Positions 15,406 through 23,764 of a stretch of 64,000 nt of DNA are shown here, piece after piece. A program made the position numbers and the translations under genes. Source of the DNA: Streptomyces sp. Root431 (GTDB lineage: Bacteria; Actinomycetota; Actinomycetes; Streptomycetales; Streptomycetaceae). A model generated the notes under the pieces. That model saw nothing but the letters and a program-made list of their open reading frames with translations, was not told the DNA's origin and did no database searches. The stretch lies in contig NZ_LMEI01000013.1 in assembly GCF_001426585.1 (NCBI RefSeq), forward strand, positions 357,328 to 421,327, read 5' to 3'. Numbering within the stretch: position 1 is the first letter of the stretch; the number at the start of each line of letters is the position of its first letter.

Positions 15406-16006
15406 AGCGCGGCGCCGTGTCGTCGGCCGGGAAGGCCGGACCGTGGCCGGGCACGATGACGTCCGCGGCGGCGAGCACCCGGAGCCGGGAGTCGCGCAGG
15501 ACCGTGTGGTCCGGGGCGACCGGGTCGTCCACGGGGCCGTTCGGACGCCACCAGAGGTCGCCCACGAAGGCGACGACGTCCGTGTCGGTGCCGGCGAGGA
15601 GCGTGATGTCCTCGCGGCTGTGCCCAGGCGTGCGGATCAGGCGGAGCGACGGGGTCAGTTCGTAGCCCTCGGCGTCGCGGTCGGTCCACTGGTCGTTCTC
15701 GTAGATCGCGTGGTGGTCGTGGACGCGCGCCTGGCCGAAGAGGCCGACGTTCATGGTGTTGTCCGGGTGGTGGTGGCTGAGCACGACGTCAGTGATGTCG
15801 TCGGGGCCGAGGCCCAGTTCGGCGAGCGGTCCGAGGATCCGGTCGCGGCCGGCCACCATGCCGGGGTCGACGATCACGTGCCGGTCGCCGTCGTGCACGT
15901 AGGAGACGGTGGCGGCGACCCCCGGGCCGGTGGAGAGGGTGTAGCCGGTGGTCAGGACCGTGTAGCGGGCGGTGCGGCCGCGCAGTGCGTCGTCGTTGGT
16001 GTTCAT
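15404..16006 (-). CDS. MBL-fold metallo-hydrolase (MBLAC1-like)
   Basis: 200-residue metallo-beta-lactamase fold protein. The metal site appears as HHHPDNT near residue 98 (a variant of HxHxDH), the TPGHS histidine, the VGDLWW aspartate and the final PGHG histidine. The arrangement resembles small MBLAC1/glyoxalase-II-like hydrolases rather than antibiotic-hydrolysing lactamases; the substrate is unknown. There is no signal peptide, so it is probably cytoplasmic. It is transcribed divergently from the GlxA-type regulator, whose start lies 105 bp away, and that regulator may control it. Confidence 0.82.
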   Translation of the reverse strand: MNTNDDALRGRTARYTVLTTGYTLSTGPGVAATVSYVHDGDRHVIVDPGMVAGRDRILGPLAELGLGPDDITDVVLSHHHPDNTMNVGLFGQARVHDHHAIYENDQWTDRDAEGYELTPSLRLIRTPGHSREDITLLAGTDTDVVAFVGDLWWRPNGPVDDPVAPDHTVLRDSRLRVLAAADVIVPGHGPAFPADDTAPR

Positions 16007-16111
16007 GGACCCAAGTCTTCGCTTCCGGCGGCCCCTTCACGAGTGGCCGTGCTGCCACCGATCGCGTGAATCGTGCCAGGTGTCGCGGACGGCCCGTGCC
16101 ACACTCCTGGG

Positions 16112-17074
16112 GTGCCGCCCTTCGTGACCGTCGCCGCCTACGCCCCGTCCGGCGTCGGCATGCTCGGCGCCGGAATCGTCTCCGAGGTGTTCGACTTCCG
16201 CGGACAGGGCCTGCCGCGCTTCGACTTCGCCCTGTGCACCGACCGGCCCGGCCGGGTCCGCACCGACGTCGGTCTGCCGCTCGTCGTCGAGCACGGCCTG
16301 GACCGGCTCGCCTCGGCCGACCTCGTCATCGCCCTGCCCTGGAACGACTTCCGTACGCCCCCGGCCCCCGCCGTACTCGACGCGCTGAACGCCGCCCACG
16401 GGCGCGGCGCGCTGGTCGCGGCCCACTGCGTCGGCGCCTTCGCGCTCGCCGCCGCCGGGCTCCTCGACGGGCGGCGGGCCACCACCCACTGGCGGTTCGC
16501 CGGCCTCCTCGCCGAGCGCCACCCGGACGTCACCGTCGACCCCGACGCGCTGTACGTGGACGAGGGCAGCGTCGCCACGGGCGCGGGCGCCGCCGCCGGC
16601 TTCGACCTGTGCCTGCACCTCCTGCGCCGGGAGTACGGCGCCACCACGGCCAACGCCATCGCGCGTGACCTGGTGCTCCCGTCCCACCGGGACGGCGGCC
16701 AGGCCCAGTACCTGGCCACTCCCGTACCCGAGGACAGTCAGGACGAGCGGCTCTCCGAGGTGCTCGCCTGGGCCCGGGAACATCTCGACGAGCCGCTCCC
16801 CGTCGCCGAGTTGGCCCGCCGGGCCCTGATGAGCCGGCGTTCCTTCGCCCGCCGTTTCGCCGCCTCCACGGGCACCACCCCGCACGCCTGGCTGCTCGGG
16901 CTGCGCCTCAGCCGCGCCGAGGAGCTCCTGGAGACCACGGACCTGCCGGTCGAGGAGATCGCCCACGCGGTCGGCTTCGGCAGCGCGGCCGTGCTCCGCG
17001 CCCAGTTCGTCCGCCGCCGGGGCGTCCCGCCCCGCTCGTACCGCCGGTCCTTCACGCGCACGCCCACCGCCTGA
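16112..17074 (+). CDS. GlxA-type transcriptional regulator (DJ-1/PfpI + AraC HTH)
   Basis: 320-residue regulator with an N-terminal DJ-1/PfpI-like amidotransferase-fold domain (residues 1-180, nucleophile region AAHCVGAFALAAAG) and a C-terminal AraC double helix-turn-helix (about 215-315: ARRALMSRRSFARRF and IAHAVGFGSAAVLR). These proteins sense small molecules through the DJ-1-like part and bind DNA through the AraC part. The GTG at 16112 is preferred to an in-frame GTG at 16073 because the divergent MBL-fold gene needs promoter space and the conserved fold begins at VTVAAYAP. The putative target is the divergent MBL-fold gene; this is inferred only from position. Confidence 0.85.
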   Translation: MPPFVTVAAYAPSGVGMLGAGIVSEVFDFRGQGLPRFDFALCTDRPGRVRTDVGLPLVVEHGLDRLASADLVIALPWNDFRTPPAPAVLDALNAAHGRGALVAAHCVGAFALAAAGLLDGRRATTHWRFAGLLAERHPDVTVDPDALYVDEGSVATGAGAAAGFDLCLHLLRREYGATTANAIARDLVLPSHRDGGQAQYLATPVPEDSQDERLSEVLAWAREHLDEPLPVAELARRALMSRRSFARRFAASTGTTPHAWLLGLRLSRAEELLETTDLPVEEIAHAVGFGSAAVLRAQFVRRRGVPPRSYRRSFTRTPTA

Positions 17075-17110
17075 GGGGTCGGACGAGGGCCGCGGCCGTC
17101 AGGGGTCAGG

Positions 17111-17335
17111 GTGGCCCCCCAGAGGCCGCCGGCGCCCCGCCGCCGCCACGGAGGCCATGGGCTCGCCGACGCCCTCGACGACACCTTCGCGCACGGGCTC
17201 GGGGCGCTCCTCGACGACCTCGAAGCGCGACTGAAGGCCGCCTCACGGCCGACACGCCGAGGAACGCCGAGCCGCCCTAGCCCGTACGGGTTCCACCGGT
17301 TGCCGCACCCCACCCCCCGATCCAGCCTGGGGTGA
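17111..17335 (+). pseudogene. Possible remnant of a TetR-family regulator (C-terminal end only)
   Basis: A short open frame whose middle part (ALDDTFAHGLGALLDDLEAR) looks like the last helix of TetR-family proteins, which typically ends in F.FGL..LLDGLEA. There is no helix-turn-helix upstream and the rest of the frame is low-complexity, so it is read as a decayed 3' fragment rather than a working gene. It sits just before the permease operon and might be what remains of its former regulator. It could also be chance coding in GC-rich DNA. Confidence 0.35.
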
Positions 17336-17358
17336 TCGTGTGACCGATGGGAGGGCCC

Positions 17359-18834
17359 ATGAGCAGCATCGACACCCCGGCCGAAGTACCCCGCCCACGT
17401 GCGGCGGCGGCCGGGGCGGCCGCGCCGAACACCATGACGTGGGTGACGCTCGCCCTGATGACGACCGCGTCGGTGGCGAGCCTGCGGGCCGCGCCCACCA
17501 TGGCCGTCTACGGCCTGGCCTGCGTCTTCCTCTACCTCGTCCCGGCCATCGTCTTCCTCCTGCCGACGGCGCTGGTCTCCGCCGAGCTCGCCTCCGGCTG
17601 GAACGGCGGCGTCTACCGCTGGGTCTCCGAGGGCCTCTCCAAACCGCTCGGATTCCTCGCGGTCTGGTGCCAGTTCGCGATGACGATCTTCTACTACCCG
17701 AGCCTGCTGGCCTTCGTGGCCTCCACCATCGCGTACGTCATCGACCCGTCCCTGGCCTCCAACGGCGTCTACACCGCGATCGTCATCATGGTCCTGTACT
17801 GGACCGGCGTCTGGGTCTCCTCACGCGGGACGAAGGCCCTCGCGGGACTGTCCAGTTGGGGCCTGGTCATCGGGACGCTCGTACCCGGCACGATCCTCGT
17901 CGTCCTCGGCATGATCTTCCTCGGCCAGGGCAACCCGTCGGCCGCCCCCATGAACGCCGACCACCTGCTGCCGCAGTGGACGGGCCTCGCCAGCCTCGTC
18001 CTGATCGTCAACAACTTCCTCTCGTACTCCGGCATGGAGATGAACGCCGTCCACGTCTCCTCGCTGAAGAACCCGGGGAAGGAGTACCCGAAGTCGATGT
18101 TCCTGGCCGTGTGCCTGGTGCTCCTGATCTTCATCCTGCCCGCGCTCGCGATCAGCTGGGTCGTCCCCGCCGACCAGCTCAGCCTCACCGCGGGCGTGAT
18201 GCAGGCCTTCGACGCCTTCTTCTCGTACTTCGACATCGGCTGGATGACGCCGATCGCCGCCGTCATGCTGATCTCCGCCTCCCTGGCCGGCATGCTGACC
18301 TGGCTCGCCGGCCCGTCCAAGGGCCTCCTGGAGATCTCCCGCAGCGAGGGCTACCTGCCGCCGTTCCTGCAGCAGCTCAACAAGTTCGGCGTCCAGCAGA
18401 ACATCCTGGTCACCCAGGGCGTCGTGACCTCGATCATCGCCCTGATGTACGCGCTCATCCCCAACGTGTCGAGCGTCTACTGGATCTTCTCCACCATCAC
18501 CACGCAGGTCTATCTCATCGTCTACCTGCTGATGTTCGCCGCCGCGATGCGGCTGCGGAAGACCCATCCCGACCATCCGCGCGGCTACCGGGCACCCGCC
18601 CTGGGGCTGATCTGCACGGTCGGCCTGCTCGCCTCGCTCGCGGCCCTCGCCATCGGCTTCGTCCCGCCGTCCCAGTTCGGCGGCGGCAGCGTGTGGGCGT
18701 ACGCCCTCTTCATCGGCAGCGGCCTGCTCGTCCTCGGGTTCCTCATCCCCTGGGCCTTCCTGAAGTTCCGCAAGCCGAGCTGGCGCACCGCCGCAGCCTC
18801 TTCGGACCCGACGGCCGAGGGAGACCGGTCATGA
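17359..18834 (+). CDS. APC-family amino acid permease, GadC-like antiporter
   Basis: 491-residue integral membrane protein with about 12 hydrophobic segments. It follows the glutamate/GABA antiporter (GadC/YjeM-type) branch of the APC superfamily: the WNGGVYRWVSEGLSKPLGF segment, the LSYSGMEMNAVHVSSLKNPGKEYP segment after the sixth helix, and SASLAGMLTWLAGPSKG near residue 310 match that branch. It probably exchanges amino acids or amines across the cytoplasmic membrane; the substrate cannot be told. The ATG at 17359 is chosen over 17347 because GGGAGG precedes it by 5 nt. Its stop overlaps the next start (ATGA), so the small membrane protein downstream is translationally coupled and may be a partner. 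Confidence 0.87.
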   Translation: MSSIDTPAEVPRPRAAAAGAAAPNTMTWVTLALMTTASVASLRAAPTMAVYGLACVFLYLVPAIVFLLPTALVSAELASGWNGGVYRWVSEGLSKPLGFLAVWCQFAMTIFYYPSLLAFVASTIAYVIDPSLASNGVYTAIVIMVLYWTGVWVSSRGTKALAGLSSWGLVIGTLVPGTILVVLGMIFLGQGNPSAAPMNADHLLPQWTGLASLVLIVNNFLSYSGMEMNAVHVSSLKNPGKEYPKSMFLAVCLVLLIFILPALAISWVVPADQLSLTAGVMQAFDAFFSYFDIGWMTPIAAVMLISASLAGMLTWLAGPSKGLLEISRSEGYLPPFLQQLNKFGVQQNILVTQGVVTSIIALMYALIPNVSSVYWIFSTITTQVYLIVYLLMFAAAMRLRKTHPDHPRGYRAPALGLICTVGLLASLAALAIGFVPPSQFGGGSVWAYALFIGSGLLVLGFLIPWAFLKFRKPSWRTAAASSDPTAEGDRS

Positions 18835-19271
18835 GCCCCACCCGTTACGCCTCCGAGCACAAGTGGATCTACTGGGGCGCGATCGTTCTCCTCGTCGGCC
18901 TCGCCGTCACCGGGGTGATCAAGTACACGGTCGTCCGGTCGAACAGCGAGTCCGTCGCCAAGGCCAACCAGCTCCAGGACGAGCTGCTGGAGGCCGGATA
19001 CTCCGCGCCCCCCGACGCCGACACGATCGAGCAGCTGCTCGGTACGGACGGCGGCCCGGTCTGCGATGCGCCGGGCAGCGCCCTGCAGACCGCACTCTGG
19101 AAGATCCGCCAGTCGAACGGCACCACCGGCCCCGGCCAGCGGCCCGTCATCTCCGACACGAAGGCCCTTGAGGCCGAGCGGCTCGTGCTGAAGGTCTACT
19201 GCCCCGACCAGCTCCCCGAGTTCGACGAGGCCGTGAAGGACCTGAAGACGGACGACACCGTGCGGCGCTGA
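18831..19271 (+). CDS. Small membrane-anchored protein coupled to the APC permease
   Basis: 146-residue protein with one strong membrane segment near the N-terminus (WIYWGAIVLLVGLAVTGVI, residues 12-30), then an extracytoplasmic or cytoplasmic charged domain of about 110 residues with two cysteines (PVCDAPG and KVYCPDQ). I do not recognise a family. The ATG overlaps the permease stop by 4 bp, so expression is coupled and it probably works with, or helps place, the permease. No catalytic motif is seen. Confidence 0.75.
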   Translation: MSPTRYASEHKWIYWGAIVLLVGLAVTGVIKYTVVRSNSESVAKANQLQDELLEAGYSAPPDADTIEQLLGTDGGPVCDAPGSALQTALWKIRQSNGTTGPGQRPVISDTKALEAERLVLKVYCPDQLPEFDEAVKDLKTDDTVRR

Positions 19272-19380
19272 GCCGTACGGTGTCGCCCGCCACCCCTCGC
19301 GGCGATATCGAAGAGAGACAAGTCAGGGCAATTCCCTGGGGGGCGAGCGGCTTTGTCGCGCGGAGGGCGATCATGCGGTC

Positions 19381-20343
19381 ATGAAGCTGCCGCGCTGCGC
19401 CGTACTCGACGACTATCAGGGTGTCGCCCTCTCCTCCGCCGACTGGGGCCCGCTCGCCGGGCGGGTCGAGGTCCGCGCGCTGCGCGAGCACCTCGCCGAC
19501 CGGGACGCGCTCGTCGCCGCCGTCGAGGACTGCGAGATCCTCGTCGTCATGCGGGAGCGCACCCCCGTCGACGCCGCGCTCCTCGACCGGCTCCCCCGGC
19601 TCCGGCTGATCGTCACCTCCGGGCTGCGGAACGCCTCGATCGACGTCGCCGCCGCCCGCGCCCGCGGCATCACCGTCTGCGGCACCGCCAGCAGCGCCGA
19701 GCCGCCCACCGAGCTGACCTGGGCCCTGCTCCTGGGCCTCGCCCGGCACGTACGGACCGAGGCGCAGGCGCTGCGGGAGGGCGGGCCCTGGCAGTCCACC
19801 GTCGGCGCCGACCTGGCCGGCCGGACCCTCGGCCTCGTCGGCCTCGGGAAGATCGGCGGCCGGGTCGCCCGGATCGGCCTCGCCTTCGGCATGGACGTCC
19901 TCGCCTGGAGCCCGAACCTCACGGAGGAGCGGGCCGCGGAGCACGGCGTACGGCTCGCGAAGGACCGGCGGGAGCTGCTCGGGAGCAGTGACTTCGTCTC
20001 CCTGCACCTGGTGCTGTCGGATCGCACCCGGGGCCTGATCGGGGAGCAGGAGCTGCGGGCGATGCGCCCGTCCGCGTACCTCGTCAACACCTCACGGGCG
20101 GGGCTCGTCGACGGCGGGGCGCTGCTGCGGGCGCTGCGCGAGGGGTGGATCGCCGGGGCCGGGCTCGACGTCTTCGCGACGGAGCCGCTGCCGGCCGACG
20201 ACCCGCTGCGGACCCTGCCGAACGTCCTGGCCCTCCCCCATCTGGGGTACGTGACGGAGAGCAACTACGCCCGCTACTTCGGGCAGGCGGTCGAGGACAT
20301 CGAGGCGTTCCTGGCGGGCGCGCCGGTGCGGGAACTGGGGTGA
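19381..20343 (+). CDS. D-2-hydroxyacid dehydrogenase family protein
   Basis: 320-residue NAD(P)-dependent dehydrogenase. The Rossmann motif is GLVGLGKIGGRVARIG near residue 142; the catalytic set appears as Arg in NTSRAGLVD, Glu in DVFATEPLP and His in LPHLGYVT. The family reversibly reduces 2-keto acids (D-lactate, glycerate, phosphoglycerate, hydroxyisocaproate); this member's substrate is unknown. It lacks the ACT domain of SerA. It stands alone, 109 bp after the permease pair, and is closed by a perfect 18-bp-stem terminator immediately downstream. Confidence 0.88.
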   Translation: MKLPRCAVLDDYQGVALSSADWGPLAGRVEVRALREHLADRDALVAAVEDCEILVVMRERTPVDAALLDRLPRLRLIVTSGLRNASIDVAAARARGITVCGTASSAEPPTELTWALLLGLARHVRTEAQALREGGPWQSTVGADLAGRTLGLVGLGKIGGRVARIGLAFGMDVLAWSPNLTEERAAEHGVRLAKDRRELLGSSDFVSLHLVLSDRTRGLIGEQELRAMRPSAYLVNTSRAGLVDGGALLRALREGWIAGAGLDVFATEPLPADDPLRTLPNVLALPHLGYVTESNYARYFGQAVEDIEAFLAGAPVRELG

Positions 20344-20348
20344 CGCGA

Positions 20349-20388
20349 AGGTGCCCTCCCTTCGTACGCCTACGAAGGGAGGGCACCT
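20349..20388. terminator. Perfect 18-bp-stem terminator hairpin
   Basis: AGGTGCCCTCCCTTCGTA at 20349-20366 and its exact complement TACGAAGGGAGGGCACCT at 20371-20388 flank a CGCC loop, 5 bp after the dehydrogenase stop. It can serve both the dehydrogenase and the convergent cbtA gene. Confidence 0.9.
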
Positions 20389-20400
20389 CAAGCCGTGACC

Positions 20401-20460
20401 CAGGCCATGGCTCAGGCCATGGCTCAGGCCGTGACCCGGACCGTCACTCAGACCGTGACC
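20401..20460. repeat. 12-bp tandem repeat at the 3' end of cbtA
   Basis: Five 12-bp units (CAGGCCATGGCT twice, then CAGGCCGTGACC and two diverged copies) run from downstream of cbtA into its last codons. Read on the minus strand several units contain an in-frame TGA, so slippage expansion would not lengthen the protein. Confidence 0.75.
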
Positions 20461-21245
20461 GGCTCCGCGACCGCCGTGCGGGGCGCGGCCGGGGCGAGCA
20501 GCCGCTGGGCCAGGACGCCGAAGGCGACAGCGAAGACCGCCCACAGGACCGCCTGGATCCCGAGGGTGGCGAGCCGGAACTCCCACAGCACGGCCGCGGG
20601 GAAGCCGACCTGCACCGCGTCGTCGTTGCCCGGCAGGAGCGCGCAGGCGACGGCGACGGCGGCGACGAAACCGGCGCCGGCGACGAGGGTGGCGTTCCAG
20701 TTGCCGAGGCGCGGGGCGAGGCGGCGGCCGGCGATGACGGCGGCGACGCCGAGCAGCACGCTCAGCAGGATCATCAGGAAGAAGAGCGTGGTGCGCTTCC
20801 CGATGGTGTCGGGGTTGCCGACGGCCGGCGGGGTCGCCGGGTACTTCAGGAACGGCACGAGGTACACGGTCGTGAAGGCGGCGGCCGCGACGAGCGCGGC
20901 GGTGGCCTTCGGCGTGAACCGGCCGACGCGTCCGAGGACGAAGGCGAACGCGAGGGAGGCGATGCCGCCGAGCGCGACGCCGTAGACGAGGACGCCGGTG
21001 GCGAGGCCGGCCGTGGACTGGACGTCCCGGCTGACGAGCTCCTCCTCCGCCTCCTCGGCGGCCGCCGCGGCGCCGTGACCGGCGTGCGCGGCCTTGGCGG
21101 CGGCCTCCTCGACGGCGATCGAGGCGTCGACGGACGGCTCGCCCACGGCGTACGCGACGACGAAGGCGAACAGTCCGGCGATCAGGCCCGCGAGCATGCC
21201 GCGGACCAGCAGTCTCCTCACAGTGGAGGACGACGTGTCATACAT
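20448..21245 (-). CDS. cbtA: CbtA family cobalt uptake membrane protein
   Basis: 265-residue membrane protein of the CbtA family, predicted subunit of a cobalt transporter that supplies B12 synthesis. It has an N-terminal membrane helix (LLVRGMLAGLIAGLFAFVVAYAV), then a His/Glu/Ala-rich loop (AAHAGHGAAAAAEEAEEE) that may bind metal, and four further membrane segments. CbtA proteins usually occur with the small CbtB under B12 riboswitch control, exactly as here: cbtB ends 23 nt upstream and the riboswitch lies at 21540-21646. The ATG has GAGGAG 9 nt upstream. The function is known from genomic context of the family rather than direct assay. Confidence 0.9.
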   Translation of the reverse strand: MYDTSSSTVRRLLVRGMLAGLIAGLFAFVVAYAVGEPSVDASIAVEEAAAKAAHAGHGAAAAAEEAEEELVSRDVQSTAGLATGVLVYGVALGGIASLAFAFVLGRVGRFTPKATAALVAAAAFTTVYLVPFLKYPATPPAVGNPDTIGKRTTLFFLMILLSVLLGVAAVIAGRRLAPRLGNWNATLVAGAGFVAAVAVACALLPGNDDAVQVGFPAAVLWEFRLATLGIQAVLWAVFAVAFGVLAQRLLAPAAPRTAVAEPVTV

Positions 21246-21268
21246 GTGCGTGAGCTCCTCTACCGCGG

Positions 21269-21496
21269 TCAGTGGCAGGGGAAGCCGAGCAGATGACGAC
21301 CGTCGTGGACCCACTCGTGGACATCGCTGCCCGCGAAGACGGAGAGGGCGCCCTGCTCGGCGCCGACGAAGTAGAGCGCGACGAGCGCCAGCAGCCCGGC
21401 GAACAGCGCCCAGGGCAGCACGGTGCGGACCGGCAGGGAAACCGGCAGCGCGACGGGGGTGGTGGGGATGGCGGACGGGGCGACGGCCTCGGCCAT
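21269..21496 (-). CDS. cbtB: CbtB family small cobalt-transport protein
   Basis: 75-residue protein with one membrane segment (VLPWALFAGLLALVALYFVGA) followed by the family's C-terminal histidine cluster HEWVHDGRHLLGFPCH, which probably binds cobalt outside or in the membrane. First gene of a cbtB-cbtA operon. The start is the ATG preceded by GGAGGTTCC. The leader upstream contains a cobalamin riboswitch, so the pair should be switched off when B12 is abundant. Confidence 0.92.
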   Translation of the reverse strand: MAEAVAPSAIPTTPVALPVSLPVRTVLPWALFAGLLALVALYFVGAEQGALSVFAGSDVHEWVHDGRHLLGFPCH

Positions 21497-21539
21497 GGCG
21501 GAACCTCCTCGGGAACTCGCGTCCCATAACGGTGGTGCG

Positions 21540-21646
21540 CGACGACGGTCGTCGGGTCTGACTCGCCGGGTCCCGGGGATGCCGGGTCGGCTCACAGTGG
21601 CGCGACCGTGCCGGTTTCTCACCGGACTTCCGTCTCGCCGTCGTCG
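21540..21646 (-). promoter_or_regulatory. Cobalamin (B12) riboswitch of the cbtBA operon
   Basis: On the minus strand the leader holds the class hallmarks: a GTCCGGTGAGAAACCGGCAC segment, then GCGCCACTGTGA, and a degenerate B12 box (GAGTCAGAC). A 9-bp closing stem, CGACGACGG with CCGTCGTCG (plus-strand 21540-21548 and 21638-21646), delimits the aptamer. It sits 43 nt upstream of cbtB, close enough to block ribosome binding. Confidence 0.92.
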
Positions 21647-21738
21647 GTTGTGGAATTGTCGCCGTGACCGTACCGCGCGGGCCGCAGCGCGGGAAGAGCG
21701 CACGGGCGGCAGATCGAGCACTGAGGGATGAATCACCC

Positions 21739-22386
21739 GTGAACGCATCAACCGTGGGACCGCCAGGGCCGTCCGGCGTGCCCGGGCCGTCAGGGCCGTC
21801 AGGCGTGCCCGGGCCGTCCGGCCCGCCTCCGCCGGAGCGGACCGTGCGGCTCGTCCTGGTCGCCCCGGCCATGAACGCGGCCCTGCGCGAGGCCCGCTTC
21901 GACGACGGTTCCCCGGTGGATCCCGCGAGCGCCGACCCGGTGTGCCTCGGACGGTCGGTACGGGCGCTCACCGCGCCGTCCCCGCGCTGCCGGGGCACGG
22001 CCGAGCTCCTCCGCGTGCCGGGGGTCGTGCCCGAACCGGCGCTCGCGGGCTGCGCGATGGGCCGGTGGCGGGGCCGGCGCCTGGACGAACTCGCCGCCGA
22101 GGATCCGGAGTCGGTGGCGGCCTGGCTCTCCGACCCCGACGCCGTACCGCACGGCGGGGAGTCCCTGCGGTCCCTGTGGGACCGGGTCGCCGCCTGGATG
22201 GACGGCCTGGAGCCGGGCACCGTCTGGGCCGTCGCCGAGCCGGACGTGATCCGGGCGGCCGTCGCGCACGCCCTCGGCGCGCCGGGGGCGGCTTTCTGGC
22301 GCCTGGACGTGCGCCCCCGGTCGTCCGTCGAACTCACCGGCCGCTCGGGCCGCTGGAACGTCGGGATCGGCTCCGTACTCAGCTGA
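21739..22386 (+). CDS. Histidine-phosphatase-like protein, catalytic histidines lost
   Basis: 215-residue protein resembling the histidine phosphatase (phosphoglycerate mutase) superfamily: an REARF...LTAPSPRCRGTAELL middle section and a GGESLRSLWDRVAAWM helix. The usual LVRHG is replaced by LVAPAMN and the second catalytic SHGG region by AEPDVIRAAVAHAL, so both phosphate-handling histidines are absent and it is unlikely to be a normal phosphatase. The N-terminus carries a collagen-like Gly-Pro tract (GPPGPSGVPGPSG) of about 35 residues. It is divergent from cbtBA; relatives in this spot suggest a cobalamin-linked role, which is inference. The GTG at 21739 is chosen over 21664, which would begin inside DNA that is needed for the divergent leader and promoter. 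Confidence 0.7.
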   Translation: MNASTVGPPGPSGVPGPSGPSGVPGPSGPPPPERTVRLVLVAPAMNAALREARFDDGSPVDPASADPVCLGRSVRALTAPSPRCRGTAELLRVPGVVPEPALAGCAMGRWRGRRLDELAAEDPESVAAWLSDPDAVPHGGESLRSLWDRVAAWMDGLEPGTVWAVAEPDVIRAAVAHALGAPGAAFWRLDVRPRSSVELTGRSGRWNVGIGSVLS

Positions 22387-22442
22387 GACGGGTACGGGCG
22401 AGCTCCTGCCTCAGCCGAGACGGATACGGACGAGCTCCTGCC

Positions 22443-22799
22443 TCAACCGAGGCTGGTACGCGCGAGCTCCAGGAACTCCGCCTCCGTCAGGCCCAGTTCG
22501 CGGGCCTCCGCCGCCGCCTCGCGCAGCCGGGAGACCAGCCGGGCGCGGTCGGGGGCGGCGACACCCGGGACGATGACGGCGCCGCGGCCCCGGCGGAGCT
22601 CGATGAGGCCCTCCTCGCGGAGCCGCTGGTAGCCGCGGAGGACGGTGTGGACGTTGACGCCCAGGGAGTCGGCCAGCTCCCGGGCGGCCGGGAGGCGTTC
22701 GCCGGGCTCGGCGGAGCCGTCGGCGAGCGCCCCGCGGACGCAGGCGGCGATCTGGTCGCCGAGGGGGACGGAGGAGGCCGGGTCGACGCGGAAGAGCAC
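22443..22799 (-). CDS. GntR-family regulator, short YtrA-type
   Basis: 118-residue regulator with an N-terminal GntR winged helix (VPLGDQIAACVRGALADG ... LADSLGVNVHTVLRGYQRLREEGLIELRRGRG, residues 10-78) and only about 40 residues after it, the size of the YtrA subgroup that usually represses its own operon of membrane proteins. The GTG at 22799 comes 2 nt after the stop of the DUF1648 protein gene, so the two are coupled and the regulator is the distal gene. The likely operator is the TTGTT-N13-AACAA element upstream of the operon. Confidence 0.87.
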   Translation of the reverse strand: MLFRVDPASSVPLGDQIAACVRGALADGSAEPGERLPAARELADSLGVNVHTVLRGYQRLREEGLIELRRGRGAVIVPGVAAPDRARLVSRLREAAAEARELGLTEAEFLELARTSLG

Positions 22800-22801
22800 G
22801 G

Positions 22802-23752
22802 TCAGACCTTCCCATGCCGCTCGACCAGCGCGTTCAGAAGGGCGGCGGCGGTCCGCGCGTCGGGCACGGTCACCGCGAACTCGCGGCCGCTCCCCCTCCG
22901 TACGACGAGGGCCTCGCCGGAGCGCAGCACCACGCCCGTCCGGTGGGCCCGGACGCGGTAGCCCCAGCCGCCGAAGTCGGTCATGGCGTCGATCTCGCGG
23001 ACGCCGGCGCCCTCCACCCCGTCGAGCGGGACGCGGACGCGGGGGCGGGGGACGAGGGCGGAGCGGACGGTGAGGCCGTGCCGGTCGACGGTGACCCGGA
23101 CCCGCGCGAGGGCGAGCCCCGGTACGCCGACGACGAGACCGAGCAGGCCGAGCAGGGCGCCGGGCCAGGTGGCGACGAGCAGGGTCACGGGGGCGGCGGC
23201 GAGGGCGAGCACGGAGAGGACGGTCAGGGCGCGGGAGCCGGTGTCCTTGGACCAGCGGGCGGCCTCGCCCGCGGCGAGCGGAAGCACCGAAGGGTCCGCC
23301 TCCCCGGGCGCCGAGGGCTCCGCCTCGGCCGGTACGAGCGAGCCGAGCGCCCACCCGGCGGCGCCGGCCACGACCGCGACCACCAAGGCGATCCCGAGGT
23401 CCATGCCGGGGCTGAAGACCACCGGCCCGAAGGTGTCGTCGACGCGGTTGGCGCGGAGGAGCTGGACGAGGAGTCCGCCGGCGAAGCCCGCGGTGGCCCA
23501 GGCCGCCCACAGGTACCGGCGGCGGACGAGCGCGGTCCAGCCGGCGGCGAGACCGAGGAGCAGGGCCGTACTGACGAGGACGTAGGCGGTCGGGCCGGTC
23601 CAGCCGTCGCCCTCTCCCCGGGCGGAGAAGTGGGTGGCGAGTTCGGCGGGCAACTCGTCCCGCCAGCGGGCGAAGAGCAGCAGGTGGACGGCGAGGGCGA
23701 GGACGAAGGGGAGCGCGGCGAGCGCGCGGAGACGAGGTGTGGCACGGTTCAT
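22802..23752 (-). CDS. DUF1648 domain-containing membrane protein
   Basis: 316-residue membrane protein. The first segment with HFSARGEGDGW (residues 15-60) is the DUF1648 signature; about six membrane helices are visible, and the last 110 residues (VRVTVDRHGLTVRSALVPRPRVRVPLDGVEG onward) resemble a PH-like soluble domain seen in related proteins. The function is unknown; such proteins often pair with a YtrA-like regulator in envelope-stress operons. The start at 23752 has AAGGGAGG 6 nt upstream and lies downstream of a candidate operator. Confidence 0.82.
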   Translation of the reverse strand: MNRATPRLRALAALPFVLALAVHLLLFARWRDELPAELATHFSARGEGDGWTGPTAYVLVSTALLLGLAAGWTALVRRRYLWAAWATAGFAGGLLVQLLRANRVDDTFGPVVFSPGMDLGIALVVAVVAGAAGWALGSLVPAEAEPSAPGEADPSVLPLAAGEAARWSKDTGSRALTVLSVLALAAAPVTLLVATWPGALLGLLGLVVGVPGLALARVRVTVDRHGLTVRSALVPRPRVRVPLDGVEGAGVREIDAMTDFGGWGYRVRAHRTGVVLRSGEALVVRRGSGREFAVTVPDARTAAALLNALVERHGKV

Positions 23753-23764
23753 CGAAAACCTCCC

